Source: Phragmites australis
Taxonomy: Eukaryota > Streptophyta > Magnoliopsida > Poales > Poaceae
Direction: 5' to 3'
Length of the DNA stretch: 64,000 nt
NCBI RefSeq assembly: GCF_958298935.1
Contig: NC_084924.1
Span: 17,829,819-17,893,818, forward strand
Every line of letters starts with the position of its first letter. Positions within the stretch are counted from its first letter, which is position 1. The position numbers and the translations under genes were made by a program. Shown one piece after another: positions 1 to 9,718 of the stretch. Below the pieces are notes generated by a model. That model had not been told where the DNA came from, made no database searches, and saw only the letters and a program-made list of their open reading frames with translations.

Positions 1-170
1 GAATCGTGATCCAAAAAATGCCATCTCTCCTGACTTTGAAGCCATAGGGACCTTCGGCAGAACTGCGCGCGAAGCATCATTTGGATAACGCCGTCCCCCC
101 CCCCCCCCCGACTTTGAAGTCGTAGGGACCTTCGGTAGCATCGTGTGTGAAGCGTCATTTATTGATGACT
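1..170. repeat. Two copies of an ~80-bp repeat plus a poly-C run in the Gy1 tail
   Basis: The phrase GACTTTGAAG..GTAGGGACCTTCGG starts near 31 and again near 110, giving a period of about 80 bp, each followed by a GAAGCRTCATTT block. A run of 15 C lies at 95-109. The TTCGG words recur in the Gy1 LTR, so this is non-coding tail sequence of the same element. Confidence 0.6.
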
Positions 171-439
171 AGTTCTAATGTTGCCTCAACAAATTTACCT
201 TTCGTTTAATCGCTTACTCACGCTCAAAGGCCTAGTATCTACGACTGATTCCTCAAGGGCAATGTATCTCCCTTCTTGGTTTCGCTTCATAATTGCTATT
301 AACTATAAATGCGATTGCACATTTTGTGGCGATGGTTGTCCAGGCTTCAACTTTTATTTAATCAAATTTTCATTTTGTTTTGTAGACATTGTCCATGTTT
401 CTGGATTAACGTTAGGGTTCTTTGTTCGCTGCCCTTTTT

Positions 440-1090
440 TGTTTTCGAAGGTACATTGTGCCTTCGGCGTGGGGGCAGCACTCTTAGCCCCCGACTTTGA
501 GTCGAGAGGTGCGTCGCCTTCTTTTATGAACGAGCAGCACTTCGGCTTTTTCTTTCGAATGTATGTTTTACCTTCAGTACGGGGGCAAGCACTTTAGCCC
601 CTGACTTTTAGTCGATAGGTGTGCCGCCTTCTTAGAGGTCAAGCAACACCTTGGCTTTTGCTCCTGAAGGTATGTTTTGCATTCGATGTGGGGGCAGACA
701 CTCTTAACCCCTGACTTTTAGTCGAGAGGTGCGCCGCCTTCTTTGAGGTCAAGCAGCACTTCGACTTTTTCTCCCAAAGGTATGTTTTGCCTTTGGTGCG
801 GGGGCAAGCACTCTTAGCCCCCGACTTTTAGTCGAGAGGTGCGCCGCCTTCTTTGAGGTCAAGTAGCACTTCGGTTTTTTCTCCTGAAGGTATGTTTTGC
901 CTTTGGTGTGGGGGCAGGCACTCTTAGCCCCTGACTTATAGTCGAGAGGTGCACCGCCTTCTTTGAGGTCAGGCCGCACTTCGACTTTTTCTCCCAAAGG
1001 TATGTTTTACCTTCGATGAGGGGACAGGCACTCTTAGGCCCTGACATTTAGTCGAGAGGTGCGCCATCTTGTTTGAGGTTAAGCAGCACT
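440..1090. repeat. ~110-bp tandem repeat array, about six copies
   Basis: An anchor word (GTATGTTTT or its variant GTACATTGT) occurs at 451, 561, 670, 780, 890 and 1000, so the spacing is 109-110 bp throughout. Each unit also carries GGGGGCA, an ACTCTTAGCCCC block, a GTCGAGAGGTGCGCCG block and an AGCAGCACTTCG block. Copies differ by a few substitutions. The array lies between the Gy1 integrase and the expected 3' LTR, where Tat-like elements often carry satellite-like tandem repeats. Short open frames here follow the repeat and are not genes. Confidence 0.9.
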
Positions 1091-1621
1091 TCAACTCTTT
1101 TTTTTTAGCATTACACATATATTTATGTGTGTAACTGAATCATAATTACTTTGCCATAAGGGCGAAGATGCTACAGAAAGATAGATGCTTTAAAATATGA
1201 ACAACTTCAAAGCGACTAATAAGATTCGAACTTTTGCTGCAGGTTTATGCCCATCTAAAGTTGAAAGGTAAGATGTCTTTCTTTGACATTCCATACCTTG
1301 GTTTTTATGGCGAGTTCTCGGACCGCCTCTTGTCGATTGGTATGCTTCCTTTTTTTGAAGGCCTGCAACACTTCGATGATGAATTATGCATAAATTCAAC
1401 AAAAGTACACGCTTTCTTGGGGGTAATTCCATATATATTAGAGGGTTTAGAAAGGTCGTTGCCTTGGTAAAAACCTCACGCCCTTACGAAGGGTTCCCCA
1501 TGTGATGAAAAGAGTACAACACCCGTGCATTGTTTTGATTGATTTGCAGAAAGAAAATTACATAAATGCTGCATTGATTTGTGTACTTCGCCCACCAATG
1601 CGAGGACATCTTCTATGGTTA

Positions 1622-2400
1622 CTACACATAAAACTTGCGAAGGTTGTTGGCTTTCTTAGTGTGCAGAAGCTCTTCCCCTTTGACAGTAGCTAGGTGATAA
1701 GACCCGGGCCTTAACGACCTCTTCACCAAGAAAGGTCCATCCCATCTACTTTGCAATTTTCCCACGACCGAAATATTGGTGAGCCTACGCAGTACAAAGT
1801 CTCTAGGAGCAAACTCCTTCAGGGACACTTTCTTGTCTCTCCATCTCCTAGTTTCCTCCTAATATCTGGTCAGGTTTTTGACAGCCTGCATTCTCACCTC
1901 CTCCAGTGCATCTTTTGATACTGATTCTTCATTTTGGCTGATTCAGCCGTGACTCAAAATGATTTATTTTTACATTCCTTCGGAGTCATTGCCTCTTCAT
2001 TGAAGAGCAAACGAAATGGCGTGAACCCTGTCGGTCTTGTTACTGTTGTTCTTACGGACCACAAAACCTTCGGTACTTCTTCCACCCACTTTCCTTTTGG
2101 CAGACCTTGCAGACATCTTGCGACACCAGTTAAGATGATGCCATTTTCCCTCTCCACAGCTCCATTTCCCAGGCCTTCACAAAATTTTCTGAACCCTTCG
2201 CTATCAAATTGTGTACCATTATCAACGGACACCTCATGAGGAATGCCAAAGCTGTAGACGATATTTTGCCACAAGAATTTTTAGACATTTTTTGATGTTA
2301 TGTTCACCAGCGGCATCGCCTCCACCCATTTCAAGAAGCACTCAACTGGGACAACGGCATAACGCAAGTTTCCCGGAGCGACTGGTAATTGTCCGATAAT
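1622..2400 (-). pseudogene. Gy1 integrase remnant
   Basis: Reading right to left, the catalytic core appears as GIDIIGQLP, then FLWQNIVYSFGIPHEVSVDNGTQ split in two by a TAG, then NGAVERENG. These match the D, D and E blocks of a gypsy integrase. Residues between FCEGLG and NGAVEREN are missing. The C-terminal part (1828-1622) has KLQSRWDGPFLVKRSLRPG, the usual tail of gypsy integrases. Stops, frame changes and deletions make it non-functional. Confidence 0.85.
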
Positions 2401-2401
2401 G

Positions 2402-2950
2402 TCAATTCCCTACCGCATGAATAGTCAAACTTGTTTTTTTCTCGTCCTCCTTCGCCATCCAAACCTGGTGGTACCCAGAATATGCATCCAGAAAACTCAA
2501 CATCTCACAGTCAGCAGCGGAGTCCACCAGCTGATCAATTCGTGGCAACAGAAAGTCATCCTTCGAACAAACTCTGTTTAGGTCTGTGAAATCTACACAC
2601 ATCCTCCACTTGCCATTACTTTTCTTGACTAGCACCAGGTTGGCTAGCCACTCATAATGCAATACTTCGTGCACCACTCCGACGTCAAGCAACTTCTGCA
2701 CCTCAGCCTTCGCTGCCTCTTCCCTCTCTTTTGAAGCCTTCTGAAACTTTTGCTTCTTGGGCTTCGCATTTGGGTCTACATTTAGAGTATGTTGAATGAT
2801 TTCTCTGCTGACTCCTTGCAAATCCTTCGGAGACCAGGCAAATATATCTTCGTTGTCGTGAAGGAACAATATCAACCTTTTCTCATCTTCTTCTGTGATT
2901 TCTGCCTCGATGACAACTTTTTTGTCTGGCCTGTCTTGACACAGCAGCAC
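2402..2950 (-). pseudogene. Gy1 reverse transcriptase fragment (N-terminal half)
   Basis: An open 182-codon stretch contains FLHDNEDIFAWSPKDLQGV, VLVKKSNGKWRMCVDFTDLN and SFLDAYSGYHQ, the fingers and first palm motif (with the first catalytic Asp) of a Ty3/gypsy RT. It ends right after the SLTIHAV region, before the F(I/A)DD motif. The next recognisable sequence is integrase, so the polymerase centre, RNase H and the integrase zinc domain were lost in one or more deletions. Confidence 0.88.
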
Positions 2951-2965
2951 TTTCTTGGTCTGGCC

Positions 2966-3440
2966 TTATGGTCTAGCCTTTGTCATCCTATGTACCGACA
3001 GTTGCTCTTCATGTTCTTTAGGATTCACCCAAGGTCCAGCCACTATATGGACATTTTGTCGGCCTAGAGTATTTCCCACTTCAATCCTACGGGCCACTTG
3101 TTGATCTCCAAGCACTGTTATGACACCTCCAGGACCAGGCATCTTCATGCACAAATATACATGGTGTGGTATTGCTCCGAATGTATTCAGGACTCCCAAT
3201 CCGAAAATTGCATTATAGGGATAGTTGATATCAACCACATCAAAGGTGATGTCCTCCATTCGAAAGTTTGACCCTTCGCCAAATGATACTGGGATTGCTA
3301 TCTTTTCCAAAGCATTGATTGCTTTTCTCCCGAAGCCTAGCAGCAGGGACCCAGCCTACTGAAGGTCTCGTTGCAAGCCCATCCTGTCTAAAGCATCGGC
3401 GAAGATGATATCTGCCGAGCTTGTACCATCTATGAGGATT
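2966..3440 (-). pseudogene. Gy1 aspartic protease remnant
   Basis: The active-site block reads [12 protein letters not shown] (catalytic codons at 3419-3430, reverse complement), followed after an in-frame TAG (3357-3359) by GEGSNFRMEDITFDVVDINY and then MPGPGGVITV. This is the retroviral-type aspartic protease and linker that precede RT in Tat-like elements. Confidence 0.75.
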
Positions 3441-3794
3441 CTGTGCACTTCATTTCACGAAATGTTTGCAGTAATAATGAAGACATCCGTATGTGGATAA
3501 TCTAAAGCCCTCATGTCTTCCTATGAGAAGGTAATGGGCACATGGGACCATTTCAAATGGACATAAGTAGGCTCTACACCAACGTGGTTAACCCTTCACA
3601 CATATTCTTTTCGTTGCCTCTTCGATTCAGTTTCCTAATTAGATCCTCCAGTGATTGCCAACACAATATTGTATCCACGGTTTACTGTGCCCACCAATCT
3701 GATGGTTTCTAGAGGGGCTTCGATTGCTGGTCTTGGCGGAGGCGATGGGAATTCTCCTTGGAAAGTCATCAGCTGACCTAATCACATGGTAGCG

Positions 3795-3820
3795 GGTTCG
3801 ATCCTCACGGACGACGCCAA
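3795..3820 (-). other. Gy1 primer-binding site
   Basis: Directly inside the LTR edge the minus strand reads TTGGCGTCGTCCGTGAGG, beginning with TGG, the complement of a tRNA CCA end. Its position one base from the LTR and the TGGCG start are typical for grass Ty3/gypsy elements. The tRNA used is not identified. Confidence 0.6.
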
Positions 3821-3860
3821 CTGTTGGTGGCTAAATCACCAAACCAGGGGAAGTCTTCGG

Positions 3861-3863
<3 letters not shown>

Positions 3864-3903
<40 letters not shown>
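3864..3903. repeat. (AG)n microsatellite, about 20 units
   Basis: Uninterrupted AG dinucleotides inside the Gy1 LTR, likely to vary in length between individuals. Confidence 0.95.
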
Positions 3904-3983
3904 GAAGGTAGTGAGATGCGACACCTGTTTATAGGGAGATGTGTAGTCTCATTAATGTGTTCATATCAGTTACAGTACCGGTC

Positions 3984-3991
3984 TATTTATA
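3984..3991 (-). promoter_or_regulatory. TATA box of the Gy1 LTR
   Basis: The minus strand reads GGGCTATAAATAGACC inside the LTR, a good plant TATA context pointing toward the internal region. Confidence 0.5.
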
Positions 3992-4169
3992 GCCCGCACT
4001 CAACCACTCCGCGCCATAATTTATAGTATTGCCCCCCTAACTGCCACATTCCTGGCATATTCGGGGGTATTTTAGTACCATTAAGTACATTTGCATATTT
4101 ACAGTTATACCCTAGACTGCCCCCATAAGGCCTGTCGCAGACGGGCCTTTAGGGCACCTTTGATCAGCC

Positions 4170-4376
4170 TTGACGTTGCGTTCTGAGTCACCCTTCGGTC
4201 TCCATCCGAAGACCCGCCAGAGACTTCGCCTACGCTGTTACTCGGCGTCGCGGGTTGAACTTCGGTCTTCGTCCGAAGGCCCGCCAGAGGCTTCGCCTGC
4301 GCTGATACTTGACGCCATGGGTCGACCTTCGGTCTTCATCCGAAGTCCCGCTAGAGGCTTCGCCTGCGCTTCCTGA
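4170..4376. repeat. 67-bp tandem repeat, three copies, in the Gy1 LTR
   Basis: CTTCGGTC starts at 4193, 4260 and 4327, an exact 67-bp period. Each copy has CTTCGGTCT..ATCCGAAG, a small inverted repeat, then CCCGCYAGAGRCTTCGCCT. The array is in the U3 part of the LTR, where repeats often hold enhancer elements; that role is inferred. Confidence 0.85.
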
Positions 4377-4485
4377 AACACAACTGCATTATTTGTCAGT
4401 GTACGGTCATCAATGGACTTCGACTTACCATCCGAAGGGGCACGTGAGACCATTCCCGAGCACGTCATACTAGATGGATGCAACA

Positions 4486-5613
4486 ATAGACATTTTCTAT
4501 ACGTTCATCAGTTCAGTATGTGATATTCCAATGCGCCATGTTCCCAGTAAACACATGAAAACCTGTTAAAACCGTAGCAATGCATGGTATTTGTTTAGTG
4601 ACAATTTATCCAGATCCTGCATGGTGTTTATTATGTAGGTTGCAGTCCTTTAGAATGTAATCGCCTGGATTTCTTTTGGTTCCTTTTGCAATAAGGCACT
4701 TCTTGTCAGTATCTTTCTTTGTAATACTTTGTTTTAGATCTTTCTTTGTTAGTACTGAATGTGTTACAAAATGCTTGTGAAGAAATGATTTCATAACAAA
4801 CTTTTACTGTGTGTGCTGTCTGAGAAGTGCTCATCCATTCCCGACTCCTGTGCTTTTAACTGCATTACTGAGCCACCTCTTACTGCCTTTGCATTGTCAA
4901 TAACAGAAGGCTCATGTCCAGTGACTGATCTAAAAATTCATATTTGTTCCTTCCAGATGTTCGATAACATCTGCATGATTAGGCTGTTCACTCATTTGAT
5001 ATTTCCCGTTTATTGAAGAGACAAATTCGCGTAGGCCTTCAGTTATATGGAAATGCAACAGTAATTTCAGTACTCTCTCTAGAACAGTCATGGCCTCAGG
5101 GGGCAATGCGACTTGGATTGCAAGCACGCAAATACACCATGTTCTTGAGAGTTGATGTCACATTTTTATCCTTATAATGACAATAAAAAGTAGATTGTCA
5201 TTATTTGCATTTCGTTTCTTCTTTTCCTTGAGGACGTTTTTTTCCTTCAGGTCACAGTTCAGTTGCATCAGAATGTTTCAGTTTCACTTGCGTAGGCTCT
5301 GGAATTCTTTTTCTGAATTCACGTGCGATCGATAAGAGAACTTTCTTTATGCTATAAAAATTATTCGTTGCATTCAAAAGGAATTGAACTGGTAGATTTA
5401 ATTCCTGAACATGAAAAAGTTCAGGAACTTTAAGATAAACTTTACAGCAAAATAAAAAATCTCCGTACAACAACAGCCATGCTCCGTGGATCAACACAAA
5501 CCTCTGTAGCCAATTTCTATTTGCCAAGTGTAGCGAAGCTTAAATTCATGAACCATATGATACCGTAGTTCTTATCAAAGACATCTGATAGGAAGGAAGA
5601 TAACGTGTTCATT
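4486..5613. other. No supported gene
   Basis: AT-rich single-copy-looking sequence between Gy1 and LINE-A. Open frames up to 91 codons on the minus strand (near 5252-5527 and 4930-5127) show no family motif, splice pattern or start context I can recognise. This DNA was continuous with 18308 onward before LINE-A inserted. Confidence 0.5.
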
Positions 5614-5627
5614 AAAGGAAAACAAGA
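5614..5627. repeat. Target-site duplication of LINE-A, left copy
   Basis: AAAGGAAAACAAGA occurs here and again at 18294-18307, directly after the short A-rich tail of LINE-A. The leading A residues may be shared with the tail, so the true length is 11-14 bp. Confidence 0.8.
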
Positions 5628-5935
5628 AGATGGCCTATGTCGAATGATGGCCCGCTCTCCCTCCCCTCCTCCCTCTCCGCCGACGTTCACCCCGACCTCC
5701 GCGTACACCAACCCCCCGTCGCCTCCCTTGCCTCCTCCTGGCCCCGTGGCCACCTCTGCATCCCAGGTCTCTGCGACCTCCATCCCCTTATCTCTGTTTG
5801 CCTCCCCTTTCCACCCGGCTGCTTCCTCAACTAGTCGTACTAAGGAGCAGCGATGGCTTTGCAACACACCCCTCTCTGCTTCCTCGGCAGAGCGGTCACC
5901 TTTGATCCCTCCGCTTTGCGCAGCCTTCATCCTCA

Positions 5936-8020
5936 GTGACGCCATGCCCCGAACCACGTCTAAAGGGAAGGCTATTCTCCAAGATGAGTCCCCCGCCCTT
6001 CGGTTGGCCTTGGCCTTGGTGTCGCTCTTCTCGGTGTCTCCCTGCAACCAAGACTGTGCTGCCTCCCACCAACAGTGTCGGCTCAAGCGCCTACCGTCTG
6101 GTGGCTTCGAGCCCCTATAGTCGGTCTCCTCTCGCTGACGATGATGGTGGCTAGACGCTGGTCACAGGACGGCGTCGCCAAAAAAAGGCGAGGTCTGGGC
6201 CTGCCCGGAACCTCATTCCTGCTAAGCGTAGTTTCCTTGCTGCGCTCGATAGGCAGTGCCTCAACTGCTTGTCCACGTCTCACCGGCGCGCGGACTGTCG
6301 TCTCTCACCCTGTTGCTTTTGCTGCAGGGAGTTCAGCAACCATGCTAAGGATTCCAGGCGACCTCGTGCCAGTACCTCTGGTTTCGAGGCATCCGCCCAC
6401 TGTCGGCAGATCTTTCGATTCTCCTCTTCGACCGGTTCCACGCTGCCTGGCTCGGCGACCGGCTCTGACATGCCGCCCTTCATTCCAGTCTCAAACCACC
6501 ATGGCTCGACTCCGTCAGGGTCTGCGGCCTTTGGCTCCACCCCTCCCTCTTCATCGCAATTTCCTTCAACTTTGGGGATCGGTGCTTTTGGCTCTCAGAC
6601 CTCCGCCATGAAGGTTGTCGTTCAGCCTCCCGTAGTGGCGCCAGAGCGCTATGTTGTGCCTTGGTCCGATGCCTTCTCCTTGGAGGAATGTCATCTACGT
6701 TGGGCAATTCTTGATTACGCAAACCGGACTAGACGGGGTTTTCAAGCGCATGACATCTCCATCCTCATCTCGAAAGCTCTCAGTGTGCCCGCGATGGATG
6801 TCAGCATCAAGAACTTCTTCCCCAAAAATTTCCTGATCCTTTGTCATTCGCAGTCTGCGTGGGATGTCATCCTCGCTGCCAGTGACGACCCTGGCTGACG
6901 GGTGTCTCGTGGTATTTTTGTCCATGGACGAGGTTGGCTGGGGCCTCAGTAGGTGTCCTTTCTTACAGATCTATCCATGATCTCCATAGCATCCCTCCCC
7001 ATACTTGGTCTGCTTCCATGACTCGACACCTCCTCAGTCGCCACTGCTAGGTGGAACACCTGGACATTGAGGTTACCCTTGCGGATCGAACCGATCTCTC
7101 GGTCCTCCGTGTCATAGCTTGGTGAGACTCACCTGAGAACATCCCCGGTGAGGTTGTCATGGAGGTAACCGAGCCTATCATTTCCTTTGACGATCCCAGC
7201 CTGCCACCCTACTTCATGGAGGCTAAAATGTTGCGGTACACCGTCGCCATTAGGCTCATTTCCTTGGCCAAGTTCTGTCTCCCTTCTTCCTCCAGCAGCG
7301 AAGCATCCATCCCATCCGAGGATGGGGATGGCGACGGGCCTCCGGCGAGTGGCATGGGTCGGTCGGTAATTCCCCGGGGCTGGAGGATGTCCTTTCTACC
7401 GCTGCCTTCCGGGGCTACTAACCTGGATTTGTCGTCCAGCGTGCGTGGCCAGGGCGATCAAGGCCACGGCATTCGCGAACATGGTGTCTAGTGGGCACCC
7501 AATGTTCTCCATTCTTCATCGAAGTATGTGCCCATCAAATTTGGAGCCTTTATGACACGTCGACCGAGGCGTTGGTCCATCCCCTAGCATGTTCGATGCG
7601 CTCAGAACATGGGCTTCCTACTTTAGGCGCGCCCACGGTAGGTTTTTCGGACCCGGTGGTTCAGGAAATCATTGCACGTGACGTTCCCTTGTTGCGGACT
7701 ATTGACCTGATGCTGCTGGAAGACTGGGGTGCTGTTCAGGCGACTCAGCAACCCGTGAACGCTAGCAGTTTGCAATCCCCTGTCCTCATGGCTCACATAG
7801 GACCTCTTGACCCCGTGGTTGTTCACTCAGGAGCCTGTGACGATCTACCCTCTAGGACTCTCACCACTACATCAGTGGAGCCCCTGTCCTGCGGCATTGT
7901 GACCAAGGACCAGCCTCTTCTGGGTCCTTTGGCATGTCACCCTGTCACTCTTGTCTACTCGCAGCGTCGTCATCGTGGTTGTGTGGGTGGTGACCTCACG
8001 AGGTATAGTTCGGCTGCTCT
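5936..8020 (+). pseudogene. LINE-A ORF1, 5' portion
   Basis: From about 5936 the frame reads to LVTGRRRQKKARSG after a TAG at 6152-6154, apparently a lost Trp. It then has a zinc knuckle CLNCLSTSHRRADC (6257-6298) and a decayed second knuckle where His and the last Cys are replaced. A frame change near 6900 leads to IPPHTWS and VTLADRTDLSVLRVIAW, a pattern typical of grass LINE ORF1 RNA-binding proteins. More stops (7049, 7122) follow. The ORF is cut at 8020 by LINE-B and resumes at 13897. Confidence 0.75.
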
Positions 8021-8036
8021 AACTACCATGGACCGT
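8021..8036. repeat. Target-site duplication of LINE-B, left copy
   Basis: AACTACCATGGACCGT is repeated exactly at 13881-13896. The first two A residues may belong to the poly-A tail, giving a 14-16 bp duplication, a normal size for an L1-type insertion. Confidence 0.95.
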
Positions 8037-8136
8037 AGGCGGTTACGGCGACTCGGAAGGCGATCTTGTCGGCGATATGATCCCCTCCTCCCCATCGCCG
8101 CCGTGACCAGCCAAGGCCGCGGTGATCCACCTTTTC

Positions 8137-8300
8137 CGACGGCTGCCACCCGACGCTGTCGTCCACCAAATTCCCCATGGCGGTTTGCCTCTGCAGCGTC
8201 GTCGTCCACCCACAGTTTCCGCGGCGGCTGCCACCCGGCGCCGTCGTCCACCAATCCCCCACGGTGGCTGCCATTGCGGCATCGTCGTCCACTCTCCTTT
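8137..8300 (+). repeat. ~42-bp tandem units in the LINE-B 5' UTR (four copies)
   Basis: GTCGTCCAC words start at 8158, 8201, 8243 and 8284 (spacings 43, 42, 41), each preceded by a GGCTGCCACC-like block. The copies have drifted. As the array is upstream of ORF1 inside the 5' UTR, it may be promoter monomers; that role is inferred. Confidence 0.75.
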
Positions 8301-8446
8301 TCGCGACGAAGTTTTTCTGTCAGCGATCACCTTTCCTCCTAGGGTTCAGCCGGTTCGGGTTGTTTTGCTAGGGTTGGATCTCGTTACTGGAATTCCAGTT
8401 TCGGTTCCTATTTACGCTGGAGCCGGGGTCTAATCTTAGACGTGGT

Positions 8447-9718
8447 ATGGCTGGCGATTCGTCTACTGGTTTGCGGGACGAGGTGTCTGACATGATCGGA
8501 CGCCTCAACCTGACGGCGGAGGAGGAAGATGTTATCGTGGATATCGATGATGAGGGGGCGGAGGAGGTGTCTCTCACAGAGTGGTCGCTGATCGGGAAGG
8601 TGCTCTCCCCAAAGCCCGTCCACAGCACGACCATCCACCGCGCCATGAAGCCTGCATGGGGGAACCCTAAAGGGCTGGAGGTGCGGTCAGTGGGTGAAAA
8701 GAAGGAGAACCTGTTCATCGCAGATTTTGAAGGACAGGTGGAGAAGGACCGAGCTTTGGAGGGTTCGCCATGGATGATTGGCAAATATGCTGTCATTCTA
8801 CAGAATTATGATGCGAAGCTCCGGCCCTCTGATGTGTGTTTTGATCGCATGAGTATTTAGGCCCGTATTCTTAACCTTCCGTTTGGCTGGATGAATGCAA
8901 AGAAGGGGGAGAAGGCTGCCCGATCTATTGGTACTGTGGAGAAGATTGATGTTAATGAGAAGGGGGAAGTGAGTGGATCTTTCCTCCGGGCCCGGGTGGC
9001 GATGGAGATAAACAAGCCATTGAGGAGGGGTCTGTTTTTGAGGGATGAGGAGAAAAAGGCCAATGTTTGGTATGATATACAGTATGAGAAGTTGCCGTTC
9101 TACTGTAAATCGTGCGGCCTTATGGGGCATTCTGAACTGGACTGTCCAACCCCGGTGCTGCGAGGTGCCAATGGGAAGCTGCCATATGACATTGACCTGA
9201 GAGCACCGGATGACAGTTTGAAGAAGAAGTTGGTGAGTTTCGGTGAGACGGCTTCTGAGATGTTCAGCGCTGGCTCCTTCACCTCGAGGGCCAATGGACG
9301 ATCGAGGTCTTCCGGAAAAGCCAAGGGCATGTCCTCAGGGGAATCGACTGATCACGTTGAGAAGGGGGAAGAAATGTCCTCCCCGTTGAAGGAGCGGAAT
9401 GACTCGTCTCAGGAAGGGAAGGGGAATAGCATGGCGGCAAATAAATTGGGCGTGGATAGTGATAATGCCCAACAGCAACGGAAGAGGAAACCTACGACAA
9501 GCGCTGATGCCTCTGGAGGCGGGTCATCTGATCTCAACCTGCAGCCGGAGGGTAGCAACGCTCTTGTCCCAGCTGGTTTTGTGAACTCAATGCTCAACCA
9601 GCTTCGGGACTCGAGTGGAAGTCGGGGAGGAGTAGATGGTCCAAAGAAGCCAAGGAGATCTAATACTAATGCTCGATCGGCGGCGGCTGCCAGGACGCAG
9701 CCCCACCAGGCACAATGA
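8447..9718 (+). pseudogene. LINE-B ORF1: DUF4283 plus CCHC zinc-knuckle RNA-binding protein, one stop
   Basis: A 424-codon frame is interrupted only by TAG at 8858-8860, where related proteins have Trp (SI-stop-ARILNLPFGWMN). The N-terminal half (about residues 20-170) looks like DUF4283, common in plant LINE ORF1 proteins. A zinc knuckle CKSCGLMGHSELDC (9104-9145; C-x2-C-x4-H-x4-C) is intact, followed by a charged Ser/Lys-rich tail. The usual role is RNA binding and chaperoning in the retrotransposition particle. Start choice: first ATG in frame after the GC-rich 5' UTR. The stop codon overlaps the ORF2 start. Confidence 0.9.
9715..9718 (+). promoter_or_regulatory. ATGA stop/start overlap between LINE-B ORF1 and ORF2
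   Basis: The ORF2 ATG (9715-9717) overlaps the ORF1 TGA (9716-9718). The ORF2 frame opens at once with MNLLSVNCRG, the canonical endonuclease start, so this ATG is very likely the real one. Such an overlap fits stop-and-restart translation of ORF2; this is inferred. Confidence 0.7.

Larger units (their letters stand above)
1..4485 (-). mobile_element. Gy1: degenerate Ty3/gypsy retrotransposon (Tat-like), left end beyond window
   Basis: On the minus strand the order from the LTR is primer-binding site, protease (about 3440-2966), reverse transcriptase (2950-2402), integrase (2400-1622) and a tandem-repeat tail (1090-440). This is the Ty3/gypsy order (PR-RT-IN). The integrase wording (GIDIIG, NGAVERENG) fits the Tat-like grass lineage. 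Only the 5' LTR (3822-4485) is inside the window; the other LTR is off the left edge or lost. Most of RT, all RNase H and the front of integrase are deleted, so it cannot move on its own. Confidence 0.85.
3822..4485 (-). repeat. Gy1 5' LTR (664 bp)
   Basis: The block is bounded by TGTTGGTGG on the left and GATGCAACA on the right, giving matching TGTTG...CAACA ends, and is followed on the minus strand by the primer-binding site. It contains a (GA)n tract (3864-3903), a minus-strand TATAAATA at 3991-3984 that could be the U3 promoter, and a 67-bp tandem repeat. No second LTR is available for dating. Confidence 0.75.

Noticed and set aside
440..1090. Possible CRISPR-like array
   Set aside because: Units are 110 bp of near-continuous similarity with no short-repeat/unique-spacer pattern, and the DNA is plant nuclear.
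3789..3819. tRNA-like text GGTTCGATCC...GACGCCA on the plus strand
   Set aside because: It looks like a T-arm and CCA end, but no anticodon arm, D-arm or 5' acceptor strand is present. It is better explained as the complement of the Gy1 primer-binding site.
4930..5127. 65-codon minus-strand frame (LPPEAMTVLERVLKLL...)
   Set aside because: Looks protein-like in composition, but I could not match it to a family or find neighbouring exons with splice sites; left unannotated as a gene.
5517..6086. 189-codon minus-strand open frame opposite the LINE-A 5' region
   Set aside because: Low-complexity Gly/Glu-rich translation produced by CCT-rich 5' UTR sequence; no motif and opposite to the LINE.
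7970..8330. Several overlapping open frames in the LINE-B 5' UTR on both strands
   Set aside because: They follow the ~42-bp repeat and high GC content, differ in every frame, and the real ORF1 starts later at 8447.
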